Source: Mycolicibacterium setense
GTDB taxonomy: Bacteria > Actinomycetota > Actinomycetes > Mycobacteriales > Mycobacteriaceae
Reading direction: 5' to 3'
DNA: 64,000 bases
Assembly: GCF_000805385.1 (NCBI RefSeq)
Contig: NZ_JTJW01000006.1
Coordinates: forward strand, 496,001-560,000
The notes under the pieces are model-generated. The model made no database searches. It saw only the letters and a list, made by a program, of their open reading frames with translations, and was not told where the DNA came from. Every line of letters starts with the position of its first letter. Positions within the stretch are counted from its first letter, which is position 1. Made by a program: the position numbers and the translations under genes. Shown here piece by piece: positions 26,941 through 34,437 of this stretch.

Positions 26941-27749
26941 ACCCCAGCAGGTTGCAGGTTGCGCTGGCAACCCATGCCCAGGTATGGGGCGGGTGGGTCG
27001 TCGGTCCGACCATCCTGGGTCCCGAGGAGTTCGCGGCGGCCGGTTACCACTACGTCGGATTCGACGTACAGCACGGCTATCTCGACGACGCCGACGTGGC
27101 GCTGCTGTTGCGTCGCCTCGAGCATGTCCCGATCGCCACCGCGGTACGGCTGCCCTCGGCTGATCCTGCTCCGATCGGCCGGGTGCTCGACGCCGGCGCC
27201 GACGCGGTGATCATCGCCATGGTCGAATCCGCCGAGCAGGCTGCCGCGGCGGTCGCGGCCACCAAGTACGCCCCGGCCGGGGTGCGCAGCTTCGGACCGC
27301 TTCGGGCGAGCCTGGGACACGACACCGCCGAACTCGAAGACCGGGTGAGTGTGTTCGCGATGATCGAGACGGCCCGCGGCCTGGCCGCGGCCGAGGAGAT
27401 CTGCGCGGTGCCCGGCCTCACCGGGATCTACGTCGGTCCGGCAGATTTGGCGATCTCCATGGGGTACCGGCTCGCCGATGCCTGGACACAGCCCGAAGTG
27501 CGTGCCGCGATGGTGGCCATCCAGTCCGCCGCGCACGGCGCCGGGCTGATCGCCGGAATCCACGCCGGGGCGGGGAAACTCGGAAAAATGCTGGGCGACT
27601 TGGGATTCCAGATGATCACGCTGGCCTCGGAATCTCAAGCGCTGCGCCGCGGCGCCGGCGAACACCTCACCGAGGCAACAGGACAGGCCGAAGGCGCAAC
27701 CCCATCCGGGCACACCGCGACCGGCACCGATCGAGGAGGCTACAACTGA
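26937..27749 (+). CDS. HpcH/HpaI-family aldolase
   Basis: 270-residue metal-dependent class II aldolase (4-hydroxy-2-oxoheptanedioate aldolase / 2-dehydro-3-deoxyglucarate aldolase family), cleaving or forming a C-C bond next to a pyruvate unit. FDVQHGY replaces the usual D-x-EH; the metal-site segment VFAMIETARGLAAAEEI and YVGPADLAISMG are typical. ATG 26937 overlaps the ADH stop by four bases. The last 30 residues are a Gly/Thr-rich tail outside the fold. Suggests the pathway includes retro-aldol cleavage. Confidence 0.85.
   Translation: MNPSRLQVALATHAQVWGGWVVGPTILGPEEFAAAGYHYVGFDVQHGYLDDADVALLLRRLEHVPIATAVRLPSADPAPIGRVLDAGADAVIIAMVESAEQAAAAVAATKYAPAGVRSFGPLRASLGHDTAELEDRVSVFAMIETARGLAAAEEICAVPGLTGIYVGPADLAISMGYRLADAWTQPEVRAAMVAIQSAAHGAGLIAGIHAGAGKLGKMLGDLGFQMITLASESQALRRGAGEHLTEATGQAEGATPSGHTATGTDRGGYN
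27733..27739 (+). promoter_or_regulatory. Shine-Dalgarno that implies a CTG start
   Basis: GAGGAGG at 27733-27739 is the strongest Shine-Dalgarno in this operon, and the only reasonably spaced triplet in the SDR frame is CTG at 27746. An ATG at 27765 is out of frame. Confidence 0.6.
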
Positions 27750-28489
27750 ACGCAGGAGCAGGGAATGGCAGCCGCGTCGCGCTGGTGACCGGGGCCGCCC
27801 GTGGCCAGGGCGCGGCCATCGTGCGCAGACTGGTGTCCGACGGCTACCGGGTGACCGCCGGGGATCACCTGATCGACGAACTCACCCCCACTACAACCAC
27901 GTTCGGCGACAGCGTGTTGGCAGTCGAACTGGACGTGACATCGCCAGAGCACTGGCAGGCCGCAGTAGCAGCCACGGTGGCCCGATTCGGCGGGCTCAAC
28001 GCACTGGTCAACAACGCCGGTGCATTGCACCGCGCACCGATCGCCGAGGAAACGCCGGCCGGGTTCGAAGGTTCTTGGCGGGTCAACTGTCTGGGACCGT
28101 TCCTCGGATTGCAGGCAGCCCTCGAACCGCTGCGCCGCGCAGAAGGCGCCGCTGTGGTGAACACCTGCAGCACTGGCGCGATCCGCCCGTTTCCGCACCA
28201 CGCGGCCTACGGTTCGTCGAAGTGGGCGCTGCGCGGGCTCACCCAGCTGGCCGCCGCCGAACTCGGTCGTGACGGCATCCGGGTCAACGCGATCTTTCCC
28301 GGACCCGTCGAGACGCCGATGCTCGACGCGTCCACCCAGGCCAGGCTGGCGGAGCGGGCGACGTTGGGGCGGCTGGGCAAGCCGAGCGAGATGGCCGACG
28401 CCGTGGCGTTCCTGTTGTCGGACCAGGCGGCGTTCATCACCGGCTCGGAACTCGTCATCGACGGCGGCCAATGTCTGCGGATCGGATGA
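27746..28489 (+). CDS. SDR-family oxidoreductase with probable CTG start
   Basis: Classical SDR with RVALVTGAARGQG as first strand and cofactor loop, NNAG, catalytic YGSSK, and FITGSELVIDGGQ at the end. The first usual start codon in frame (GTG 27785) lies inside the cofactor-binding strand and would destroy the fold. Upstream in the same frame there is no ATG, GTG or TTG, but a CTG at 27746 lies five bases after GAGGAGG (27733-27739) and overlaps the aldolase stop (CTGA). This gives 247 residues, normal for the family. I therefore place the start there. Its stop overlaps the monooxygenase ATG at 28486. Confidence 0.75.
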   Translation: MNAGAGNGSRVALVTGAARGQGAAIVRRLVSDGYRVTAGDHLIDELTPTTTTFGDSVLAVELDVTSPEHWQAAVAATVARFGGLNALVNNAGALHRAPIAEETPAGFEGSWRVNCLGPFLGLQAALEPLRRAEGAAVVNTCSTGAIRPFPHHAAYGSSKWALRGLTQLAAAELGRDGIRVNAIFPGPVETPMLDASTQARLAERATLGRLGKPSEMADAVAFLLSDQAAFITGSELVIDGGQCLRIG

Positions 28490-30009
28490 CGCAGGTGCCG
28501 AGTTCGTCATCACCGTCGGTGGGCATCATCGGCGCCGGCCCTGGCGGGCTGGCACTCGGAATCTTCCTGAAAAAGGCCGGTTTCGACGATTTCACGATCT
28601 TCGACCGCGAAGACGGGGTCGGTGGAACGTGGCGGATCAACACGTATCCGGGGCTGGCCTGCGACGTGAAATCGCACCTGTACTCGTATTCGTTCGATCT
28701 GAATGCCGACTGGAGCCGGCTGTGGGCGGGGCAACCGGAGATCTTGGCGTACTTCGAACGGTGCGCCGAGCGCTATCGATTGGGTCCGCATCTGCGGCTG
28801 AAGACCGAGATCACCGCGGCTCGGTGGGATGCCCGCGCGAACAGTTGGGTGTTGACCACCGGATCGGGTGAGCAGCACCGGTTCGACATCGTGGTCTCGG
28901 CGATCGGACTGTTCACCCAGCCGCTGCGACCGGAACTGGTGACCGAAGAACCGTTCACCGGCACTCTCATGCACACCGCCGAATGGGATCACGACGTCGC
29001 GCTCGAGGGCGCGCGGGTCGCCGTTCTCGGTACGGGATCAACTGCCTCACAGGTGGTTCCGGAACTGGCGAAGGTCGCCGAGAAGGTGTACTCGGTGCAG
29101 CGCTCGGCGACCTGGGTACTGCCGAAACCCGACCGCCCGTACACCGAACGGGAACGCTGGCTGTTCGCCCACGTGCCGTTCGCGAAGAAGATCTACCGGA
29201 CTCGGCTCTGGCTGCGTAGTGAGTCCAACATCGCCGTCATCGAGAACGGCAGCGACAAGACGCAGGAGTTCAAGGCACTCGCCCTCAACCTCCTCGAATC
29301 GACCGTCGCCGATGACCGATTGCGGGCCCAACTGACCCCGGACCATCCGCTGGGTTGCAAGCGGCTGGTGTTCTCACCCGATTTCATCGCCACCCTGACC
29401 AGGCCCAACGTCGAGGTGGTGTCCAGCCCGGCCCGCGCGCTACGGGCCCGGTCGCTGGTCACCGAAGATGGTCGGGAACTCGAGGTCGACGTGGTGGTGT
29501 GCGCCACCGGGTACGCAGCCGCGGACTACCTGGGACAGATCGAGGTGTCCGGTGAAGGCGGGGTGTCGCTGCACGACACCTGGCGTGACGGGGCATTCGC
29601 CTACCTCGGGATGACGGTGCCGGGCTTCCCGAACTTCTTCATGCTCTACGGACCCAACACGAATGTCGGCTCGAACAGCGTCATCTTCATCCTCGAAGCA
29701 CAGGCCCGGTATGTGGTGCGGGCTCTGAAATATCTTCGGCGCAAACGCAAGTCATACCTCGCGGTGCGTCCCAGCACGATGGCCGCATTCCTCGCCGACA
29801 TCGACCGGTGGATGCAGGGCACGGTGTGGCTGACCCGGTGCAGCAGTTATTTCCGGGCACCCAGTGGCCGGGTGGTCACGCAATGGCCACGCAGTGCACG
29901 AGCATTCTGGTCGATGACCCGGCGGTTCCGGTCCGCGGACTACACTTTCGAACCGCCCACCAACTACCCGGCCCCGGTCACCGCGGCCGCCGATCGGACG
30001 GACGGCTGA
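28486..30009 (+). CDS. Flavin monooxygenase, Baeyer-Villiger type
   Basis: 507-residue class B flavoprotein monooxygenase. FAD-binding GIIGAGPGGLALGIFL near the start, the BVMO/FMO fingerprint F-x-G-x3-H-x3-W as FTGTLMHTAEWD (about residues 165-176), and NADPH-binding VLGTGSTASQV (about 190). It should insert oxygen into a ketone to give an ester or lactone using NADPH and O2. ATG 28486 overlaps the SDR stop; ATG 28471 is in frame as well. Its position directly after ADH/SDR genes and before an esterase fits the order alcohol, ketone, ester, hydrolysis. Confidence 0.9.
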   Translation: MTQVPSSSSPSVGIIGAGPGGLALGIFLKKAGFDDFTIFDREDGVGGTWRINTYPGLACDVKSHLYSYSFDLNADWSRLWAGQPEILAYFERCAERYRLGPHLRLKTEITAARWDARANSWVLTTGSGEQHRFDIVVSAIGLFTQPLRPELVTEEPFTGTLMHTAEWDHDVALEGARVAVLGTGSTASQVVPELAKVAEKVYSVQRSATWVLPKPDRPYTERERWLFAHVPFAKKIYRTRLWLRSESNIAVIENGSDKTQEFKALALNLLESTVADDRLRAQLTPDHPLGCKRLVFSPDFIATLTRPNVEVVSSPARALRARSLVTEDGRELEVDVVVCATGYAAADYLGQIEVSGEGGVSLHDTWRDGAFAYLGMTVPGFPNFFMLYGPNTNVGSNSVIFILEAQARYVVRALKYLRRKRKSYLAVRPSTMAAFLADIDRWMQGTVWLTRCSSYFRAPSGRVVTQWPRSARAFWSMTRRFRSADYTFEPPTNYPAPVTAAADRTDG

Positions 30010-30012
30010 GCC

Positions 30013-30936
30013 ATGGCGTGGCTGGAGCGCCTCGACACCGCCCTACACGGGTTCGCCGAGGCCCGCACGGACCTGACCACTGAACAGTTGGGTGTGGTGC
30101 GTGCCTCGCTGGATCAACGGCGCCGCGACGCCGCGCAGGTCCTGGACACCCCAGGGGTGGAGATCGTCGGGGCTCGCGTCGCACTGGGGCGACGCACCAT
30201 CCCGGTGCGGATCTACCGGGGAGGCCCCTCGCCGTCACCCGCGGTGGTCTACTGCCACTCGGGCGCCTTCGTCCTCGGCAATCTCGACACCGACCAGATC
30301 CAATGTGTGGAGCTGGCCCGGCGGGCCCGCTGCACGGTGATCGCGATGGACTACCGGCTGGCGCCCGAGTATCCCTACCCGGCCGCCTTCGACGACGCGA
30401 TGGTGGTGCTCAACTGGACGGCCACGCTGGCAGGCGACCTCGACATCGACCCGGGGCGCATCGCGGTGGCCGGAAGCAGCGCCGGTGCCGCGCTCGCCGC
30501 GCTGCTGGCGCAGCATTCCACTGCCGGCTCCGCACCGCCGATCGTGTTCCAGGCACTACATCAGCCGGTGCTCGACGACCGGCCCACGCGGTCCAAGGAG
30601 GAGTTCGCCGACACCCCGGGCTTCGACGGTCCGGCGACGGTGGCGATGTGGCGCCACTATGCCGGTGGCCGGGACGTGCCGGAGCCTGCCGTGCCAAGCC
30701 GGGCTGGCTCGCTGACCGGAGTGGCTCCGGCGCTGATCACCTGTTCGGAACTCGATCCGCTGCGCGACGAAGCGCTCGACTACGCGCGCCGATTGTTGGC
30801 CGCGGAGGTTGCCACCGAACTCCATCTCTTTCCCGGGACGTGCCACGGCTTCGATTCGCTGCTTCCGGACTGGGAGGTCAGCCAACAGCTTTTCGCGCTG
30901 CAGGGCGCGGCGCTGCGCCGTGCACTGCACGGTTGA
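30013..30936 (+). CDS. Alpha/beta hydrolase of the hormone-sensitive-lipase family
   Basis: 307-residue carboxylesterase (HSL/bacterial esterase group IV). The oxyanion motif is HSGAFVLG, a variant of HGGGF; the nucleophile is in AGSSAG (about residue 158); the Asp is in CSELDPLRDEALDY and the His in CHGFD. It probably hydrolyses the ester formed by the Baeyer-Villiger-type enzyme whose stop codon is three bases upstream. Last gene of the seven-gene plus-strand operon. Confidence 0.9.
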   Translation: MAWLERLDTALHGFAEARTDLTTEQLGVVRASLDQRRRDAAQVLDTPGVEIVGARVALGRRTIPVRIYRGGPSPSPAVVYCHSGAFVLGNLDTDQIQCVELARRARCTVIAMDYRLAPEYPYPAAFDDAMVVLNWTATLAGDLDIDPGRIAVAGSSAGAALAALLAQHSTAGSAPPIVFQALHQPVLDDRPTRSKEEFADTPGFDGPATVAMWRHYAGGRDVPEPAVPSRAGSLTGVAPALITCSELDPLRDEALDYARRLLAAEVATELHLFPGTCHGFDSLLPDWEVSQQLFALQGAALRRALHG

Positions 30937-31131
30937 GCTGATAGCTGGGCCACCCCGGCGGACGCTCGGCTGTGGTTGTGATCGACGTTGTGGGCAATAA
31001 TGCAGGTCTGTTGCAAGTGAAACTCGTGCGGACAGTCGAAGCGGCCGGTGCGCCGGTGGCCTTGACGGTGCGTCAGCACATCGGACGGTCAATCGGGTAT
31101 GCCGTAGCGAGTGAGCGATTGAGAGGTAAAC

Positions 31132-32370
31132 ATGTCGGCCGACGACGACCGGCTCATGTACTCCGGAGACGCCAAACACGCCAGGGATCCGCTGGCCTAC
31201 GGCGGGCTTGACGCCCTGCTCGGCGGCCCGGTGGCAGCGCTGCCCAACGGGCGATCCCGGCACGGCGACGCCAGGGTATCCACCCCGCCAGTCGTGCTGA
31301 CCTCGAATTTCGCCGCCCCCCGCGAAGCGGAGATCACCACCCAGCTCCCGGTCGTCCCGGGCCGCCCGATCAGCGGGTCCTCCTCGGCCGGCAGCTGGAT
31401 CCTCGAACAGCCGATTCCCGCGGCCGCACCCGGTGAGGCCCGCGCCATCGACAATCTGTCCCGCGTCGGCGTGCGCTCGTCGGTCAAGATGCAGCCACGA
31501 CGCGGCTGGCGGCGGGCGGTCTACGTCACCACCCGGCTCAATCTCGGCCTTTCCCGTGACGAACTCTATGAACTCGACCTGTACGCCAGGGTGCGCCGCA
31601 CGGCCCGGGAGTCCCATCAGATCGGCGTCTTCGGCCTCAAGGGCGGCGTGGGTAAAACAGCCGTCACCGTGGCGCTCGGATCCGTGCTGGCCGCGGTGCG
31701 TGGCGACCGGATCCTGGCCGTCGATGCCGATCCCGCCAGCGGCAACCTGGCCGACCGGGCCGGACGGCAGTCCGCGGCGACGGTGCGCGATCTGCTGGCC
31801 GCCGGCGACCTGTCGCGCTACAACGATGTCCGGGCGTTCACCAGCATGAACGAGTCCAAGCTCGAGGTCCTCGCCGGCGATGAGTACAGCGGCGCGAGCC
31901 GGGCCTTCAACGATGCCGACTGGAACGCCGCGACCGCCGCCGTCTCCAAGCACTACAACCTGGTGCTGGCCGATTGCGCGGCGGACATGTTCGCCCCGGC
32001 CGGCCGCGGCGTCCTCGCGACGGTGTCCGGCGCGGTCATCGTCGCCAGCGCCTCGATCGACGGTGCCCGGCAGGCCGCGGTGACGATGGACTGGCTGCGG
32101 CACAACGGCTATCAGGATCTGCTGAACCGCTCCTGCGTCGTGGTCAACCACGTCGGGCCACGCAAACCCAACGTGAACACCGGCGACCTGGTGCATCAGT
32201 TCCAGAAACATGTGGCGCCCGGCCGGGTGTTCGTATTGCCGTGGGACAAGCACATCGCCGCGGGCACCGAGATCCATTTCGACCTGCTGCGGCCGGCGTT
32301 CCGGCGCCGCACGCTGGAGTTGGCGGCGGCGCTTTCCGACGATTTCGACGGCGGCGCGGCGCTGGCTTGA
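31132..32370 (+). CDS. ParA/MinD-like ATPase (EspI-like)
   Basis: 412-residue P-loop ATPase. Residues 1-150 are a Pro/Ala-rich variable region and a conserved GWRRAVYVTTRLNLGLS segment; the deviant Walker A GLKGGVGKTAVTVALG is near residues 166-181 and DADPASGNLADR (switch/Walker A') follows. This domain plan resembles the ESX-associated EspI/Rv3876-type ATPases more than chromosome-segregation ParA. No ESX gene or ParB is nearby. Good ribosome binding site GAGAGG. It has no operator of the surrounding regulon in its 195-bp upstream region and looks unrelated to the catabolic genes. Confidence 0.8.
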   Translation: MSADDDRLMYSGDAKHARDPLAYGGLDALLGGPVAALPNGRSRHGDARVSTPPVVLTSNFAAPREAEITTQLPVVPGRPISGSSSAGSWILEQPIPAAAPGEARAIDNLSRVGVRSSVKMQPRRGWRRAVYVTTRLNLGLSRDELYELDLYARVRRTARESHQIGVFGLKGGVGKTAVTVALGSVLAAVRGDRILAVDADPASGNLADRAGRQSAATVRDLLAAGDLSRYNDVRAFTSMNESKLEVLAGDEYSGASRAFNDADWNAATAAVSKHYNLVLADCAADMFAPAGRGVLATVSGAVIVASASIDGARQAAVTMDWLRHNGYQDLLNRSCVVVNHVGPRKPNVNTGDLVHQFQKHVAPGRVFVLPWDKHIAAGTEIHFDLLRPAFRRRTLELAAALSDDFDGGAALA

Positions 32371-32438
32371 TTCTCGGCTCGCCGAGGTGGCTTGATTCTG
32401 GGCCCCGCCGAGGTGGCTTGATTCTCGGCTCAGCCGAG
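32363..32438. repeat. Three tandem 25-26 bp units at a convergent junction
   Basis: Units begin at 32363, 32388 and 32414, each starting TGGCTTGATTCT and ending GCCGAG(G). The first contains the stop of the ATPase gene, the third the stop of the convergent SRPBCC gene. Units 1 and 3 each hold a CTCGGC...GCCGAG dyad, so the array offers repeated small hairpins as a bidirectional terminator. Confidence 0.85.
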
Positions 32439-32894
32439 CGCCAACTCCCGCGCCACCGCGGCGTGATAGGCGTCGATGTTGGCCGGATTGACCACGCGGA
32501 ACAAGGCGTCCGGCAGCGGCGCATCCTTGTAAGCCTCGATGGTCATCGTGCGGCTGAACAGTGTGATGTCGTTGCCGGGGCGGGTGAACTGATATTGCAC
32601 GGTGATGCGGCCTTCCATACCGCCGTTGCCGTCACTGTCGTGACCGAGCCGGCCGACCGAGTTGAACACCCACATGCGGGGGCGCATGGCGATCGCCAGG
32701 TGCCAGGTATAGATGTGTGCCCCGTCCGGTCCGGCCTCGGTCCAGGTGTCACCCACCTGCAGTGGCAGCCGCTCCGGTAATCCGCCGATGTGGGCGCTGC
32801 CGGGATAGGTCTTGACCCAGTTCGCCGGATTGGTCACGAAGTCGTAGACCTCCTCGGCGGACTGGGTGAAAGCCGTCTCGGAGCTGCTGGTCAC
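32430..32894 (-). CDS. SRPBCC (START/Bet v1-like) family protein
   Basis: 154-residue polyketide-cyclase/START-like fold protein that binds a hydrophobic ligand: N-terminal strand-helix SSSETAFTQSAEEVYDFVTNPANW, then DTWTEAG, YTWHLAIAMRPRMWVFNS, and the long C-terminal helix. GTG 32894 is the most likely start (TTG 32903 possible); no ATG is available. It lies 37 bp after the DUF427 gene and belongs to its operon. May carry or cyclise a hydrophobic intermediate. Confidence 0.78.
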   Translation of the reverse strand: MTSSSETAFTQSAEEVYDFVTNPANWVKTYPGSAHIGGLPERLPLQVGDTWTEAGPDGAHIYTWHLAIAMRPRMWVFNSVGRLGHDSDGNGGMEGRITVQYQFTRPGNDITLFSRTMTIEAYKDAPLPDALFRVVNPANIDAYHAAVARELALG

Positions 32895-32931
32895 GATTCC
32901 CAATGGTGTTCGCTTTCCTCGGTTTTGCCGG

Positions 32932-33639
32932 TCAGAGTTCGCAACCGCACGTGGCCGTCGTCCCGGACGACGGGAGTTCGGCCAGCACGTCCACGCGCGT
33001 TGCGTCGAAGCTGAGGAATCCCTGGATGGGCAGGGATTCCGGAGGGGTTTCGGGGTAGCTCCACGCCACATCGGCGATGACGGTGTCGCCGACGACCGCT
33101 GACCAGTAGGTGGCGGTGCCCTTGTAGTTGCAGTACGACGTGGTCTGACTGGGCTGCAGAAGGTCCGTGCGGACCCGGGCGGGAGCCACGTAGAGCCGCG
33201 GCTGAAGGGACGTCTCGAAGACGATGACGGTGTCGTCGGTGTCGACCAGAACGGTGTCGCCTGCCGTGACCCGCAAGCCGCGGCGGGTCGGCCGGCAGTC
33301 GACGCGGTGGTAGGGGTTCGGCGGGTAGTGCACCAGTTTGCGGCCCTCTTCGAACCACGCGTCGACGGCATCCCAGGGCACCGAGACGTATCCCGGTGCC
33401 TCGATCACCGGCTCGTGCGGAAGGTTGCCGACCTCATCGCTGGGGAACGCGTAGCTCAGCGGGTGCCCGGCCCGGTGGACCATCAGGGCGTGCTCGGTGT
33501 CGATCTGTACGGTATCGCCGCGGAACGCCTGGATGCGGCGCGGATGCGGCTCGATGTAGACGGTGCCCTCAGCCAACGGAGGGGTGAACCAACCGGCCGG
33601 TTGTGCACTCAACGGCCCCCGTCCTGCGACGAGACTCAT
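32932..33639 (-). CDS. DUF427 tandem-domain protein
   Basis: 235 residues with two DUF427 domains (about 20-110 and 125-225; the second has TSYCNYKGTATYWS and VAWSYPETP, the first HPLSYAFPSDEV and VPWDAVDAWFEEG). Biochemical role not established. It ends in a CGCEL tail. The ATG at 33639 is 97 bp from operator site 5, which together with the SRPBCC gene makes a two-gene operon in the regulon. Confidence 0.85.
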   Translation of the reverse strand: MSLVAGRGPLSAQPAGWFTPPLAEGTVYIEPHPRRIQAFRGDTVQIDTEHALMVHRAGHPLSYAFPSDEVGNLPHEPVIEAPGYVSVPWDAVDAWFEEGRKLVHYPPNPYHRVDCRPTRRGLRVTAGDTVLVDTDDTVIVFETSLQPRLYVAPARVRTDLLQPSQTTSYCNYKGTATYWSAVVGDTVIADVAWSYPETPPESLPIQGFLSFDATRVDVLAELPSSGTTATCGCEL

Positions 33640-33736
33640 TGCAGCACCTCCAATTTGGCTGATCGACCTGACCGTACGGCTCTGCTGGACGCGTCGGCGG
33701 CCATGTGCGCGGCCGGTCGACGCGTCACGATAGAAG

Positions 33737-33763
33737 CTTTACAGATTCTCTTGAGAATGTCAC
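33737..33763. promoter_or_regulatory. TetR-type operator, site 5
   Basis: CTTTACA at 33737-33743, 14 bp spacer, TGTCAC at 33758-33763. It is between the DUF427 gene and the plus-strand pair starting at 33835. The spacer itself holds the dyad TTCTC-TTGAGAA-type sequence GATTCTCTTGAGAA. Confidence 0.75.
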
Positions 33764-33834
33764 GCTGTTGGGTGAGGCGGACCACACCGCAACAACCTGT
33801 CGAGAGTGCCGGCCGCACAGGCCTTGGACCCGGA

Positions 33835-34437
33835 ATGGATGCACCTATGTCCCTACAGTCAGGAATGTCCGCGCAGTTGTCCGAGGTGCCCGGCGGCAAC
33901 ACGGTCGCAGTCCCGTTCGCCCGGCCGTTGGTGCGTCCCGAAAACGCCCTGCAGTACGAGGTGAAGGTGGTGGCACCCGATGTCGCCGGCACCGTGTCAG
34001 GAATCGGTGGATGGTTGTTCGACCGGGCGATGGCAGGTTGGCGGGTCGGCGTCGTCGTCGAGGAGGGTGGAGATGAGCGTGCATTGCGCGTCCTGGGCCT
34101 GAATGCCGTTGGTCTGAATGCTCTGTGGTCATCGGCGGGGGCGGACTCGGTGGCGATGACGGTGATCGGTACCTCCTGCTTCGAATCTGGTGACCACGGA
34201 CTCACCGCGAGCTGTGCCGTCGGAGATGTGGTCTTCTTCGGGTCGCACGCTCCGGATGGCTTCGGCGAACAGATCAAGCGGGTGGAGTACCGGCCGAGTG
34301 CGGCGGCGCTGGCGTTCAAGGCCCACGCGTGGGCCATGGCCGGGGGAGACCCCGGGCCCGTCGGTAGCGTCGAGACCCTGTTCCGGTACGGCCGGTCGGC
34401 GGGCTTGCCCGACGCCGACCTGGCTCCGGTGTGTTGA
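33835..34437 (+). CDS. Unknown protein co-encoded with TesB-like thioesterase
   Basis: About 200 residues (ATG 33835 or 33847). I recognise no domain. It has no signal peptide or clear membrane helix; the middle shows an alternating strand pattern (DSVAMTVIGTSCFE, GLTASCAVGDVVFFGSHAP). Its stop lies inside the start region of the thioesterase gene (overlap 34431-34437), so the products are made together and may interact. It starts 72 bp downstream of operator site 5. Confidence 0.7.
   Translation: MDAPMSLQSGMSAQLSEVPGGNTVAVPFARPLVRPENALQYEVKVVAPDVAGTVSGIGGWLFDRAMAGWRVGVVVEEGGDERALRVLGLNAVGLNALWSSAGADSVAMTVIGTSCFESGDHGLTASCAVGDVVFFGSHAPDGFGEQIKRVEYRPSAAALAFKAHAWAMAGGDPGPVGSVETLFRYGRSAGLPDADLAPVC

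Noticed and set aside
32363..32438. CRISPR-like short array
   Set aside because: Units are directly adjacent without spacers and overlap the ends of two genes; no cas gene is nearby.
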